In this document: one piece after another, positions 7,034 through 14,211 of the stretch
Layout: each line of letters starts with the position of its first letter
Numbering within the stretch: position 1 is the stretch's first letter
Assembly: GCA_958449715.1 (NCBI GenBank)
Contig: CAUDIU010000027.1
Location: forward strand, 1-20,876
Reading direction: 5' to 3'
DNA: 20,876 bases
From: an uncultured Clostridium sp.
GTDB lineage: Bacteria; Cyanobacteriota; Vampirovibrionia; Gastranaerophilales; Gastranaerophilaceae
Position numbers and translations under genes: made by a program
The notes under the pieces: model-generated
Databases searched by the model: none
What the model was told of the DNA's origin: nothing
Seen by the model: the letters and a program-made list of their open reading frames with translations, nothing else

Positions 7034-7927
7034 ATGTTAAAAATAAAAATATTCATAATTTTATTTTTATTAGCAATTTTAAGCTTTGTGTTTTATTCTA
7101 AAACATTAAATTATAAACTAAATAAATTTTTAATAAAAAATAAAGTAAATGTTGGAATTGCTATTATAAAAGATAATCATCTTACTGTTGTTAATAATAA
7201 GAGATATCCTCTTTTAAGTATTTTTAAATATTTTGTAGCGATTAAAGTGCTAAGATATGTAGATCAACAAAAGATTTCTTTAGATACCAATGTTAGTATT
7301 AACAAGAATATGCTTGATTTTAATACATATAGTCCAATGTTAAAAGAATACAAAAATTATCCATTTAATATAAAAATATCAAAATTATTGGAATATATGA
7401 TTTCGCAAAGTGACAATAATGCTTGTGATATATTAATTGATTATATCGGAGGGATTAAAGAGATTGAAAATTTTGTATATGAGTTGGGTTATGGTGCTAT
7501 AAATATTAAAGTTAATGAAAAAGATATGAATACCAATATTTATAATCAGTATTTAAATACTTCTTTTCCTAAAGATATTGTTTTGATAATGAAAATGGTA
7601 AAAGAAAATAATATTCTTTCAAATTCTTCTTTTGCTTTTTTAGAAAATATTATGTTAAAGACTGAAACAGGAGAAAATAAGGTTAAAGCAGGACTTCCAG
7701 AAAATACAAAATTTTTTCATAAAACTGGTTCCGGATCTCGAACCTCAAATGGGATCAAAATAGCAGATAATGATGCTGGTTATGTCTTATTACCAAATGG
7801 AGATATTTATTATATTGCAATTATGATAAAAGATTCTCCTCTTAGTGATGAAGAAAATGCTAAAATAATAAGTGATATTTCAAAAATTATATATCAACAT
7901 TTTTCGGCTCATAAAAATGAAAGATAA
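7034..7927 (+). CDS. Class A serine beta-lactamase (PER/VEB/CfxA-like, subclass A2)
   Basis: This is a 297-residue serine hydrolase with every class A beta-lactamase motif. The motifs are S-I-F-K (Ser62, Lys65), S-D-N (126-128), an omega-loop Glu in NEKDMN (Glu162), and H-K-T-G (229-232). SIFK, the NExxM omega-loop pattern and the HKTG segment followed by NDAGYVLLPNG are typical of the PER/VEB/CfxA branch rather than TEM/SHV. It would hydrolyse beta-lactams in the periplasm. The N-terminus is a basic and hydrophobic signal peptide or anchor (about 3-22) with no lipobox. The start was set at 7034 because AAAAGAG (7018-7024) lies 9 bases upstream; an in-frame ATG at 7010 would add 8 residues. 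Which drugs it acts on cannot be read from sequence. Confidence 0.88.
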   Translation: MLKIKIFIILFLLAILSFVFYSKTLNYKLNKFLIKNKVNVGIAIIKDNHLTVVNNKRYPLLSIFKYFVAIKVLRYVDQQKISLDTNVSINKNMLDFNTYSPMLKEYKNYPFNIKISKLLEYMISQSDNNACDILIDYIGGIKEIENFVYELGYGAINIKVNEKDMNTNIYNQYLNTSFPKDIVLIMKMVKENNILSNSSFAFLENIMLKTETGENKVKAGLPENTKFFHKTGSGSRTSNGIKIADNDAGYVLLPNGDIYYIAIMIKDSPLSDEENAKIISDISKIIYQHFSAHKNER

Positions 7928-7961
7928 AAAAATATATTTTAACAACTTTATTATATGTATT

Positions 7962-8034
7962 TCTCTTAAAGCCTTACTCGAAATGGCATGTACAAGATTT
8001 TGAGTCTAGAATGTACTAATTTAAGCACTTCTGC
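7962..8034 (-). pseudogene. Decayed copy of tRNA-Leu(CAA) with its 5' flank
   Basis: This region is a degenerate direct copy of the intact tRNA-Leu at 8906-8989. An 18-base block spanning the anticodon loop (7992-8009) is identical to 8945-8962. The 5' end (CACTTCTGCA versus CACTTCGGCA) and the upstream flank to about 8066 are nearly identical. About 12 bases of the variable arm and 2 bases before the anticodon arm are missing. The 3' acceptor strand no longer pairs with the 5' strand. It should not fold or be charged as a tRNA. The duplicated flank runs into the end of the acetyltransferase gene. Confidence 0.8.
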
Positions 8035-8055
8035 ATATATTTAACTGGTATATAT

Positions 8056-8697
8056 TTATATTAGTTTTGAAAAATTTTCTTTTGGTAATCGAAAATATTC
8101 GGGATCTACATTGTCATTTATAAATCCAATTTTTCTATAAAAAGAACAGGCAAATGGTGATGATTGCAGTTGTATTGAATTGATTTTTTTATAATTATGC
8201 TTTAAAAATTCTCTTAATATTGTTTTTCCAAGTCCTTTTTGTTTTATTGGAATTTTGATATTTAATCCTAGTAATGAAATTGTATTAGGTTCTATTTCCC
8301 TATATTTGTTATTTTTAGATTTTGTTTCAAAGTGCTTAATAAAAAATGTTTTCCCTTCTTTGGGAGTCCAAGAATAAAAACCATCGCATAAACCAATTAT
8401 TTTTTCAGGAGTGAGATTTTTTAGATTTTCTGTTTGAAACGTTAAAGCAAATATTTTATAAGATTTTTGATGATTATTATTTTCTATGCTGTCTAAAAAT
8501 TTTGAGCCGAAAAAGCTTTGTTTGTCTTGTTTGATAAAAGCTTTTAGACTCTCAATATCTTGGTTAGATTTTAATTCAACAAAATCGACATTAACTTTTT
8601 TGTAAAAAGGAGTAAATGGAATTTGTTTAGAAATTTGAGATTTAGATATAAATTTTGCTCCGAAAAAATTATTGTTATATAAATTTTTAATTTCCAT
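8056..8697 (-). CDS. GNAT-like acetyltransferase
   Basis: This 213-residue protein has the C-terminal signature of GNAT N-acetyltransferases. IKQKGLGKTILREFL (151-165) is the acetyl-CoA pyrophosphate-binding loop and helix (Q/R-x-x-G-x-G). SPFACSFYRKIGF (180-192) is the closing strand and helix. The N-terminal 60 residues are not typical of GNATs and begin with NNNFFGAKF, an N-terminal pattern shared with neighbours. The acceptor substrate is unknown. The ATG at 8697 has no ribosome site upstream. Its last codons and stop (8056-8066) fall inside sequence homologous to the upstream flank of tRNA-Leu, so the 3' end may have been formed by the tRNA duplication, although the GNAT core looks complete. 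Confidence 0.7.
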   Translation of the reverse strand: MEIKNLYNNNFFGAKFISKSQISKQIPFTPFYKKVNVDFVELKSNQDIESLKAFIKQDKQSFFGSKFLDSIENNNHQKSYKIFALTFQTENLKNLTPEKIIGLCDGFYSWTPKEGKTFFIKHFETKSKNNKYREIEPNTISLLGLNIKIPIKQKGLGKTILREFLKHNYKKINSIQLQSSPFACSFYRKIGFINDNVDPEYFRLPKENFSKLI

Positions 8698-8872
8698 GTT
8701 ATATGTAAAAAATCAAAATAAAAATATTTGATAGTGTTTTATTATATTGGGTCTACCATTTAATTTATTATATCTCAAATATGTATATTATCGATTATTA
8801 TCGAAGGCTGTTTTTTAGTAAAATGTACACTAAAATAAATATAGTAATGTTACTATGAAAGTTCTTATAAAT

Positions 8873-8904
8873 AAAAAGACACTCTTTATTGAGTGTCTTT
8901 TTAT
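8873..8904 (-). terminator. Terminator of tRNA-Leu
   Basis: A 12-bp inverted repeat (AAAAAGACACTC at 8873-8884 with GAGTGTCTTTTT at 8891-8902) has a 6-nt loop and starts directly after the tRNA 3' end. It gives U-rich ends on both strands, and the gene it serves is the minus-strand tRNA. Confidence 0.8.
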
Positions 8905-8905
8905 T

Positions 8906-8989
8906 TGCCGAAGGCCGGACTCGAACCGGCACGTGGTTGCCCACACAAGATTTTGAGTCTAGCACGTCTACCAATTTCATCACTTCGGC
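8906..8989 (-). tRNA. tRNA-Leu (anticodon CAA)
   Basis: The reverse strand folds as a class II tRNA of 84 nt. Acceptor arms GCCGAAG and CTTCGGC pair over 7 bp, and the discriminator is A. The anticodon loop is CTCAAAA (anticodon CAA, reading UUG), and the T arm is GCCGG-TTCGAGT-CCGGC. A long variable arm is typical of tRNA-Leu. The anticodon stem has one T-T mismatch. The CCA end is not encoded. A decayed copy lies at 7962-8034. Confidence 0.93.
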
Positions 8990-9150
8990 ATATATTTAAT
9001 TGTCATATATTTATATTAGCAGAAAAATTTCAAATTTCAAATAAAATTTTTAAAAATTTTTTAATAGGTACGTTTTTGTTACTTAGGGTTGATTAAATTA
9101 TATTTTCTAGCATTTAACATGCATATATAAATTTTTTGAAAAGAGGGTTT

Positions 9151-9933
9151 ATGAGATACTTTATAATTTGTATTTTTTCTTTATTAATATTATCTGTTCC
9201 TGCAAATTCGTCTGTTATGGAAGGAGGAATTTCTAAAACTGGAGTTGGTAATACTAGCAGAATTGTTGATAATGCTACAAATTTACCTATAGCTGGAGCT
9301 AAGGTGAGTTTGCCTAAGAATAATTACACAACTTATTCAGATGGAGAAGGTGCTTTTAATATTAATACTGATGTAAAGAATCCTACAATTTTATCTGTAG
9401 AGAAGGAAGGATACAGACCTTTTTCATTAACTATTGATGAAAAAATTGCATCTAAGCCCATAATTGTTGGTATTGAAAAAAGTAATATCCAAGATGTTGT
9501 TATATCATCTGAAATGTTTCATTTAGGAGATGACAGATTTTCTGATAATTCAGCTAATTCGGGAGAGTTTAAAGGGAAATCAATTGGTCCTTTTTTCTCT
9601 AAAACATTTAAAATTAGTGCAAATGCTCTGTCTAAGAGAAATTATCTTGTAATAGGATCAATTATAGGCGTTGATACTTTAATGGCGCGTTCTATGAAGC
9701 AAAATTCAGTTGTAAATTCTTATTCAAGTCCTCCAGAGGTATTTTTTAACGGCTCAAAGATTGCTGAAATTCAGTTGAACGGTGATGGGCAAAGAATTAA
9801 AATTCCAAATAATCTTTTACGTGCTGGACAAATTAATGAAGTGACAATAAGAACCGGTCGAAATCTTCAGCAAACTGCGTATATTGACTATGACGATATT
9901 GAATTTATGAATTTAACAATCCAGTCAGAATAA
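9151..9933 (+). CDS. Secreted carboxypeptidase-regulatory-like (Ig-fold) protein
   Basis: This is a 260-residue exported protein. A signal peptide (MRYFIICIFSLLILSVPANS, cleavage likely after residue 20) is followed by a carboxypeptidase-regulatory-like beta-sandwich at about 35-110. The domain is recognisable from VDNATNLPIAGAKVSL, then YSDGEGAFNI, then VEKEGYRPF. Such domains serve as adhesion or stalk modules on secreted and surface proteins. The C-terminal 140 residues are beta-rich and unassigned; their ending (NEVTIRTGRN, YIDYDDIEF) looks like a second, jelly-roll-like sandwich. I chose the ATG at 9151, with AAGAGGG just upstream, over the in-frame TTG at 9136. No catalytic residues are evident. 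Confidence 0.75.
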   Translation: MRYFIICIFSLLILSVPANSSVMEGGISKTGVGNTSRIVDNATNLPIAGAKVSLPKNNYTTYSDGEGAFNINTDVKNPTILSVEKEGYRPFSLTIDEKIASKPIIVGIEKSNIQDVVISSEMFHLGDDRFSDNSANSGEFKGKSIGPFFSKTFKISANALSKRNYLVIGSIIGVDTLMARSMKQNSVVNSYSSPPEVFFNGSKIAEIQLNGDGQRIKIPNNLLRAGQINEVTIRTGRNLQQTAYIDYDDIEFMNLTIQSE

Positions 9934-9963
9934 TAAAAAACGACTTTTGGGTAAAAAAGTCGT
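9934..9963 (-). terminator. Terminator for the minus-strand gene at 10071-11129
   Basis: A 9-bp stem, ACGACTTTT (9940-9948) with AAAAGTCGT (9955-9963), is followed on the minus strand by a six-T run. On the plus strand there is no T run, so it mainly serves the minus-strand gene, about 105 bases after its stop. The 9964-10070 stretch is otherwise AT-rich with no gene seen. Confidence 0.65.
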
Positions 9964-10070
9964 AAATTAAGGAAACAAAATATATAAATTTTTTATAATT
10001 AAATATTGGATTAATATAATTTGATAAATTATATGTTATTTGATCAGTAGCATTTAATGCTTTAAAATTC

Positions 10071-11129
10071 CTAACCGAATGTTTTGAATGTAGATTCAGT
10101 ATTCTTTTCAATAACTTTTTGAACTGCATCCATTTCAGTTTGAATAGCATCTTGTTCTGTATCTAATTGTTTTAATCTCAATTCTAAGTTTTTATCTTCA
10201 GCTTGTACGATTTCAATTTTAGCATTGATGTTTTGAATAGATTGATCATATTCATATTTATCATATTCATATTGGTTCATAGCATCATCATATGCTGCTT
10301 GATCAGTTACAGTGTTTGTTGTTACTGCATAAGTTACTTCGTTTTCTTGACCAGGATTTAATGTAATATTTATTATACGTCCTGTAGCATCTTGTTCTAG
10401 ACGAGCTGTTACGCCTTTAATTTCTTCAGTTTCTTTTGCAGTGCCTACAGTGTAAGTAGGAATATTACTTTGAGAAGCTCCGTTTTCATTATAAATTGTA
10501 TTTGGAGATTCTAAAACATCTTTTTTTACGAAATATGGAGACCAAGTGCCAGTAGATGTATTTTGAACATATCTTACCATCCAATCAGCATCGCCATATT
10601 TGCTGTTTAATTCTTCAATATATTTCTTTTCTTCTTCTTCTAATTTTTTAATTTGGTCAGCAGATAAAGTGCTTAAGTAAGGATCGTTACCTGTATATTT
10701 TCCTTCTCCGTCAACAGGAATTGTTCCACCTAACTCTCTTAATTCTTGTCCGCCAACAAAATATGAATAATCAGGAGCGTCTTCTGTTCCATTATTAACT
10801 CTTGTATAAATAGATGGTGATGCACTTACAACTGCAAAATCATTTGTCCAAGTTGAAGTGTAGCTGATTAAATAACTACCGTCTTCTTGAGCAATTAATG
10901 AACTAATAGAGTTGCTAAGAGCGCCGTCAGTGAATGTATATACTGTTTTTGTATAGTCTGCAACAGAAGGAGGAACCGGAACTGTCATACCAAGCAGCTG
11001 GTTATAGTAGTTAGCAGATTGGTTAGACAAGGTAGTTCTTTGTTGGTTAATCTGCTGTCCTTCATATTCAGTATTAGATTTTCTAGCGGTAAGACCTAAA
11101 AATCTTGCCTGTGAAGCTGCCATACCCAT
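10071..11129 (-). CDS. Uncharacterised protein with helical ends and a beta-rich centre (surface or filament-like)
   Basis: This 352-residue protein begins MGMAASQARFLGLTARKSN, and its first 50 residues are Gln/Asn/Ser-rich and helical. Residues about 55-280 are Thr/Tyr/Asp-rich and beta-prone, interrupted by an acidic helix (EEEEKKYIEEL, about 165-175). Residues about 290-352 form a coiled coil ending IEKNTESTFKTFG. There is no signal peptide. Helical termini around a variable centre recall flagellin, hook or type III filament subunits, but I see no real flagellin motif. I have an impression of similar N-termini in other gut bacteria but cannot name the family. AAAGGA lies 8 bases before the ATG and an extended -10 promoter is upstream, so it is a single-gene unit. 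Confidence 0.7.
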   Translation of the reverse strand: MGMAASQARFLGLTARKSNTEYEGQQINQQRTTLSNQSANYYNQLLGMTVPVPPSVADYTKTVYTFTDGALSNSISSLIAQEDGSYLISYTSTWTNDFAVVSASPSIYTRVNNGTEDAPDYSYFVGGQELRELGGTIPVDGEGKYTGNDPYLSTLSADQIKKLEEEEKKYIEELNSKYGDADWMVRYVQNTSTGTWSPYFVKKDVLESPNTIYNENGASQSNIPTYTVGTAKETEEIKGVTARLEQDATGRIINITLNPGQENEVTYAVTTNTVTDQAAYDDAMNQYEYDKYEYDQSIQNINAKIEIVQAEDKNLELRLKQLDTEQDAIQTEMDAVQKVIEKNTESTFKTFG

Positions 11130-11195
11130 GACATTTTTCCTTTCGCTTTGTTTCCTTGTTATTATCTACGGCAATAAAGCAAGAATTCTTTAATA

Positions 11196-11204
11196 ATTAT
11201 ATCA
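11196..11204 (-). promoter_or_regulatory. Extended -10 promoter for the gene at 10071-11129
   Basis: On the minus strand TGA-TATAAT (11204 to 11196) is an extended -10 with no good -35. It predicts a start near 11189 and a 5' untranslated region of about 60 nt. Confidence 0.5.
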
Positions 11205-11275
11205 AAAAAGTTAACAATTCGTTACAAATATCATTTATTTGTAGGATAAAATTGCCCGAAAATCATTAATATTGA

Positions 11276-12517
11276 CTACTTTAGGATGCTTTTTAATTCA
11301 TTAATAACAAATTCCATTGCACCTTGTTGGAATTCAAATACAGTTTTACAATCATTGCAGCTTTCAATATAAAACTCTTTATCTGCTAATAATTTGTGCA
11401 TGTATTTAGTTAATTCTTGAGGTGTTTTAACAATTTTACCGGCTTTAGAGCGTGACAAAATCCAGTAAATATCTCTAAAGTTATGAATTGATGGTCCAGA
11501 AATTGCAGGTTTATTGTATACAACCGCTTCAAGAGGGTTATGGCCTCCTGTTTTATTAAAACTGCCTCCAATAAACGCAAAATCACATATTTGGTACATT
11601 TTGCTTAATTCTCCAAGTGTATCAAGGATAATAATATCATTATTTAAAAAAGTATCATTATTAGATCTTTGTCCGTATGGAAGATTTGTTTTTTCAACCA
11701 ATTCTTTGACGTTATTAACTCTTGTAAGATGTCTTGGTGCAAGTAATAGTTTAATATCTGGAAATTCTTTTTTTAGTTCAGAAAAAGAGTTTAATACTAT
11801 TTCATCTTCTCCTTTGTGAGTGCTGCCTGCTATTATTATTCTATTGTTGCCTTTACCTATTTCAATATTGGCATCAACTCTTTTTACATCAAATTTTAGG
11901 TTTTTCATAACCATTGTTTTTTCTGCTGGAGCACCTATGCTGATAAATTTTTCTTTATCTTCTTCACTTTGAGTAAGAATTTTTGTGTAATTTTTGAAAA
12001 GTTCTTTGAAAAAGCCTTTTAGTAAACGATAGCTTTTATAAGTTGAATCAGAAATTCTTCCATTAATTACAAATAAAGGAATTTCTCTTTTTTTACAATA
12101 AGCAGCAAATGTTGGCCATAATTCTGTTTCCGCAATTAAGACAACACTTGGTTTAATTTTCTTTAAAAATAATTCAACACATATAGTTATATCAAATGGG
12201 AAATATGTTATAAAATCAGCTATATTCTCAAATTTTTTGTGAGCAATTTCCTGTCCTGTTTTAGTTCCGGTGGTGATAACTATTTTGTAATCAGGAAAAG
12301 TTTCTTTTGTTTTCTTTATTAAATTTTCAAGTGCAATAACTTCTCCTACAGATACGCCATGGAACATTATAATTTTTTCACCTAATTCAGGAGCTGTAAA
12401 TTTTCCAAGTTTTTCTTTCCAACCAGGTAAGAATTTTCCACGACATGCTCTTACTGCTGCGTAAATTGGCAGTGAGATTAAAAATAGTATTGTTGATAAA
12501 ATTCTATAAATAAACAT
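11276..12517 (-). CDS. waaA: 3-deoxy-D-manno-octulosonic acid (Kdo) transferase
   Basis: This is a 413-residue WaaA/KdtA. It transfers Kdo from CMP-Kdo to lipid IVA at the cytoplasmic face of the inner membrane, the first step of lipopolysaccharide core synthesis. Seen are an N-terminal membrane anchor (about 3-22), HGVSVGE with the catalytic Glu (53-59), AETELWP (129-135), GSTHKGEDE (231-239), GGHNPLEA (324-331) and SGPSIHNF (340-347), all typical of the GT30 family. Length is normal. I start at ATG 12517, because the in-frame TTG at 12559 is part of the -35 element of its promoter. The predicted mRNA leader is only about 7 nt. It indicates an outer membrane with Kdo-containing LPS. Mono- or bifunctionality cannot be judged. 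Confidence 0.92.
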   Translation of the reverse strand: MFIYRILSTILFLISLPIYAAVRACRGKFLPGWKEKLGKFTAPELGEKIIMFHGVSVGEVIALENLIKKTKETFPDYKIVITTGTKTGQEIAHKKFENIADFITYFPFDITICVELFLKKIKPSVVLIAETELWPTFAAYCKKREIPLFVINGRISDSTYKSYRLLKGFFKELFKNYTKILTQSEEDKEKFISIGAPAEKTMVMKNLKFDVKRVDANIEIGKGNNRIIIAGSTHKGEDEIVLNSFSELKKEFPDIKLLLAPRHLTRVNNVKELVEKTNLPYGQRSNNDTFLNNDIIILDTLGELSKMYQICDFAFIGGSFNKTGGHNPLEAVVYNKPAISGPSIHNFRDIYWILSRSKAGKIVKTPQELTKYMHKLLADKEFYIESCNDCKTVFEFQQGAMEFVINELKSILK

Positions 12518-12530
12518 AATTCCAACAGTG

Positions 12531-12559
12531 ATTATATAATAAAAAAAATAACTGTTCAA
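12531..12559 (-). promoter_or_regulatory. waaA promoter
   Basis: On the minus strand TTGAAC (12559-12554), a 17-bp spacer and consensus TATAAT (12536-12531) predict a start near 12524, seven bases before the ATG at 12517. It is back to back with the folK promoter. Confidence 0.65.
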
Positions 12560-12573
12560 TTTTAATTATAATA

Positions 12574-12602
12574 TTGACATTACCATTTAAAAAACCTAAA
12601 AT
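12574..12602 (+). promoter_or_regulatory. folK promoter; leaderless start
   Basis: Consensus TTGACA (12574-12579), a 17-bp spacer and TAAAAT (12597-12602) predict transcription from 12609, which is the A of the folK ATG. No Shine-Dalgarno sequence is present. Confidence 0.7.
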
Positions 12603-12608
12603 GTTGAT

Positions 12609-13115
12609 ATGGCAATAGTATATTTAAGTTTAGGTTCAAATTCTGGCGATCGTATCGGATATGTACAACAAGCAACAAGTTTGCTTGGTGCATCTGATAA
12701 TATTACTCTTATAAGAACATCTGCTTTTTATGAAACTGAACCTTGGGGAATGGATTCTGAAAATTGGTTTGTTAATGCTGTTGTCGAAATTAAGACAAGT
12801 CTTTCGCCTCAAGATCTTTTAGCAGAATGTCAAAGAATTGAGACGCAGTTAGGGCGTAAACGTGAAGAAAGTAAAGAATATTCTGATAGAACGATTGATA
12901 TAGATATTTTGTTTTATAACAAAGATATTATTAATGATGAAAATCTTACAATTCCACATAAATTTGTGCATTTAAGAGCATTTACTCTTGTTCCTTTGTT
13001 AGAGTTAATTCCTAATTTTGAACATCCTGTTTTGCACAAAACTATATCTGAATTGCATAATGATTTAGAAAACCCTGAAATGGTATTTTTATATGGTACA
13101 AGAGTTGAAATCTAA
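12609..13115 (+). CDS. folK: 2-amino-4-hydroxy-6-hydroxymethyldihydropteridine diphosphokinase (HPPK)
   Basis: This is a 168-residue HPPK. It transfers pyrophosphate from ATP to 6-hydroxymethyl-7,8-dihydropterin in cytoplasmic folate synthesis. Diagnostic motifs are YLSLGSNSGDR (5-15), YETEPWG (41-47), the conserved Asn in NWFVNAVVE (Asn56), LGRKR (81-85), the Mg-binding RTIDIDILFY (Asp97, Asp99), and PHKFVHLRAFTLVPL (116-130) carrying the family Arg. Length is normal. Its promoter predicts a leaderless mRNA. The next gene starts inside its last 23 bases and is likely co-transcribed, although a YhiN-type flavoprotein has no known folate role. Confidence 0.95.
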   Translation: MAIVYLSLGSNSGDRIGYVQQATSLLGASDNITLIRTSAFYETEPWGMDSENWFVNAVVEIKTSLSPQDLLAECQRIETQLGRKREESKEYSDRTIDIDILFYNKDIINDENLTIPHKFVHLRAFTLVPLLELIPNFEHPVLHKTISELHNDLENPEMVFLYGTRVEI

Positions 13116-14211
13116 AGTTGCAATTATCGGGGGCGGACCTGCAGGGTGTATTTGTGCATATTTTTTGCAGGATAATTTTGATGTTATAGTCTTTGATAAA
13201 AAATCCCCATTAAAAACTTTATTACCAACAGGTGGTGGTAGATGTAATTTATGTCATGGGGAATATGATTTTAGAGAATTAGCTTCTAACTATCCAAGAG
13301 GAGAAAAATTTTTATATTCAATATTTTCAAAATTTGGGACTGCTGATACGCTTGACTTTTTTGAAACCATTGGCGTTAAAACTTATATGCAAGATGATAT
13401 GAGATTTTTTCCTATATCAAATAGCGCTTCTGATGTAAGAGAAAAAATTCTCAATTCCCTAAAAAAAGTTAAATTTATAAAAGAAGAAGTCTTAAGGATT
13501 AATGAAGGTTTTTCTGTTGTTACTAATATGGGAGCATATCATGCTGATTATGTTGTAATAGCAACCGGAGGGCATGCTTCTTATGATTTGATAAAAATGC
13601 TCGGTCATAAAATTATAGAGCCTAAACCTGCACTTGTCGGACTAAAGACTGCAGAAGATTTTTCTGCTTTAAGCGGTGTATCTATAAATGATATTCTATT
13701 TACTCATAAAGGGATATCTGGACCTGCGGTTTATAAGATATCTTCTTTAAGGGCTAGGGATAGGTTTCCATATAAATTAACTTTTGATTTCGTTGGCGAA
13801 ATAGATTTGCAATCAGAGTTAAATTCTAATCCTCATAAGAGTATAAAAAATTTATTGGGAGAGTATGTTCCAAAATCATTAGCTGAGTTTTGTCTTAAAG
13901 AATTAGAAATTAATCCTGATGTTAAAAGCCATGAAATAAATGGAAAAACTCGCGATAAAATTTTATATAAATTAAGAAATTTTGAAACTACAATTGTAGG
14001 TACAGCGCCTGATGGTGAAGTTGTTACATCAGGCGGAGTTGATTTAAAAGAAATTAATCCTAAAACTCTTGAATCAAAGCTTGTGGCACGAATATATTTT
14101 TGTGGCGAAGTTATGGATATAGATGGATTTTGCGGTGGGTTTAATCTTCAAAACTGTTGGTCAACAGGTTTTGTTGTTGCTCAATCCTTAAATCTTACCC
14201 TTGGCTTGTAA
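13093..14211 (+). CDS. YhiN/HI0933-family FAD-dependent oxidoreductase
   Basis: This 372-residue flavoprotein belongs to the HI0933/YhiN family (predicted Rossmann-fold NAD(P)/FAD oxidoreductase, physiological reaction unknown). It has the dinucleotide loop VAIIGGGPAG (9-18), the family signature PTGGGRCNLCH (45-55), an ATGGHASY segment, and the C-terminal FAD motif GEVMDIDGFCGGFNLQ (about 337-352) followed by CWSTG. It is slightly shorter than typical members (about 400). The ATG at 13093 overlaps folK by 23 bases and has no ribosome site, so translational coupling is likely. A TTG at 13105 is an alternative start that would put the loop closer to the N-terminus. The 3' end overlaps the convergent gene by 24 bases. 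Confidence 0.88.
   Translation: MVQELKSKVAIIGGGPAGCICAYFLQDNFDVIVFDKKSPLKTLLPTGGGRCNLCHGEYDFRELASNYPRGEKFLYSIFSKFGTADTLDFFETIGVKTYMQDDMRFFPISNSASDVREKILNSLKKVKFIKEEVLRINEGFSVVTNMGAYHADYVVIATGGHASYDLIKMLGHKIIEPKPALVGLKTAEDFSALSGVSINDILFTHKGISGPAVYKISSLRARDRFPYKLTFDFVGEIDLQSELNSNPHKSIKNLLGEYVPKSLAEFCLKELEINPDVKSHEINGKTRDKILYKLRNFETTIVGTAPDGEVVTSGGVDLKEINPKTLESKLVARIYFCGEVMDIDGFCGGFNLQNCWSTGFVVAQSLNLTLGL

Noticed and set aside
7034..8697. Acquired resistance island around the beta-lactamase
   Set aside because: No integrase, transposase or inverted repeats are seen and base composition matches the surroundings; the tRNA duplicate lies beyond the gene and does not flank it on both sides.
8749..8790. 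A third tRNA-Leu remnant (GTCTACCATTTAAT resembling the tRNA 5' half)
   Set aside because: Similarity is short and confined to D-arm-like and AT-rich bases, so it cannot be told from chance.
8798..9096. ORFs on both strands across 8798-8983 and 8893-9096
   Set aside because: They run through the tRNA-Leu gene and its terminator; they are translations of tRNA sequence.
9940..9963. Hairpin as a plus-strand terminator of the carboxypeptidase-regulatory-like gene
   Set aside because: There is no T run after the stem on the plus strand; the T run is on the minus strand only.
11514..11819. Plus-strand ORF of 101 codons inside waaA
   Set aside because: It is a shadow of the conserved waaA frame. 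The same applies to 9905-10150, 14201-14491, 15359-15571, 15702-15932, 17724-17921 and 18459-18677.
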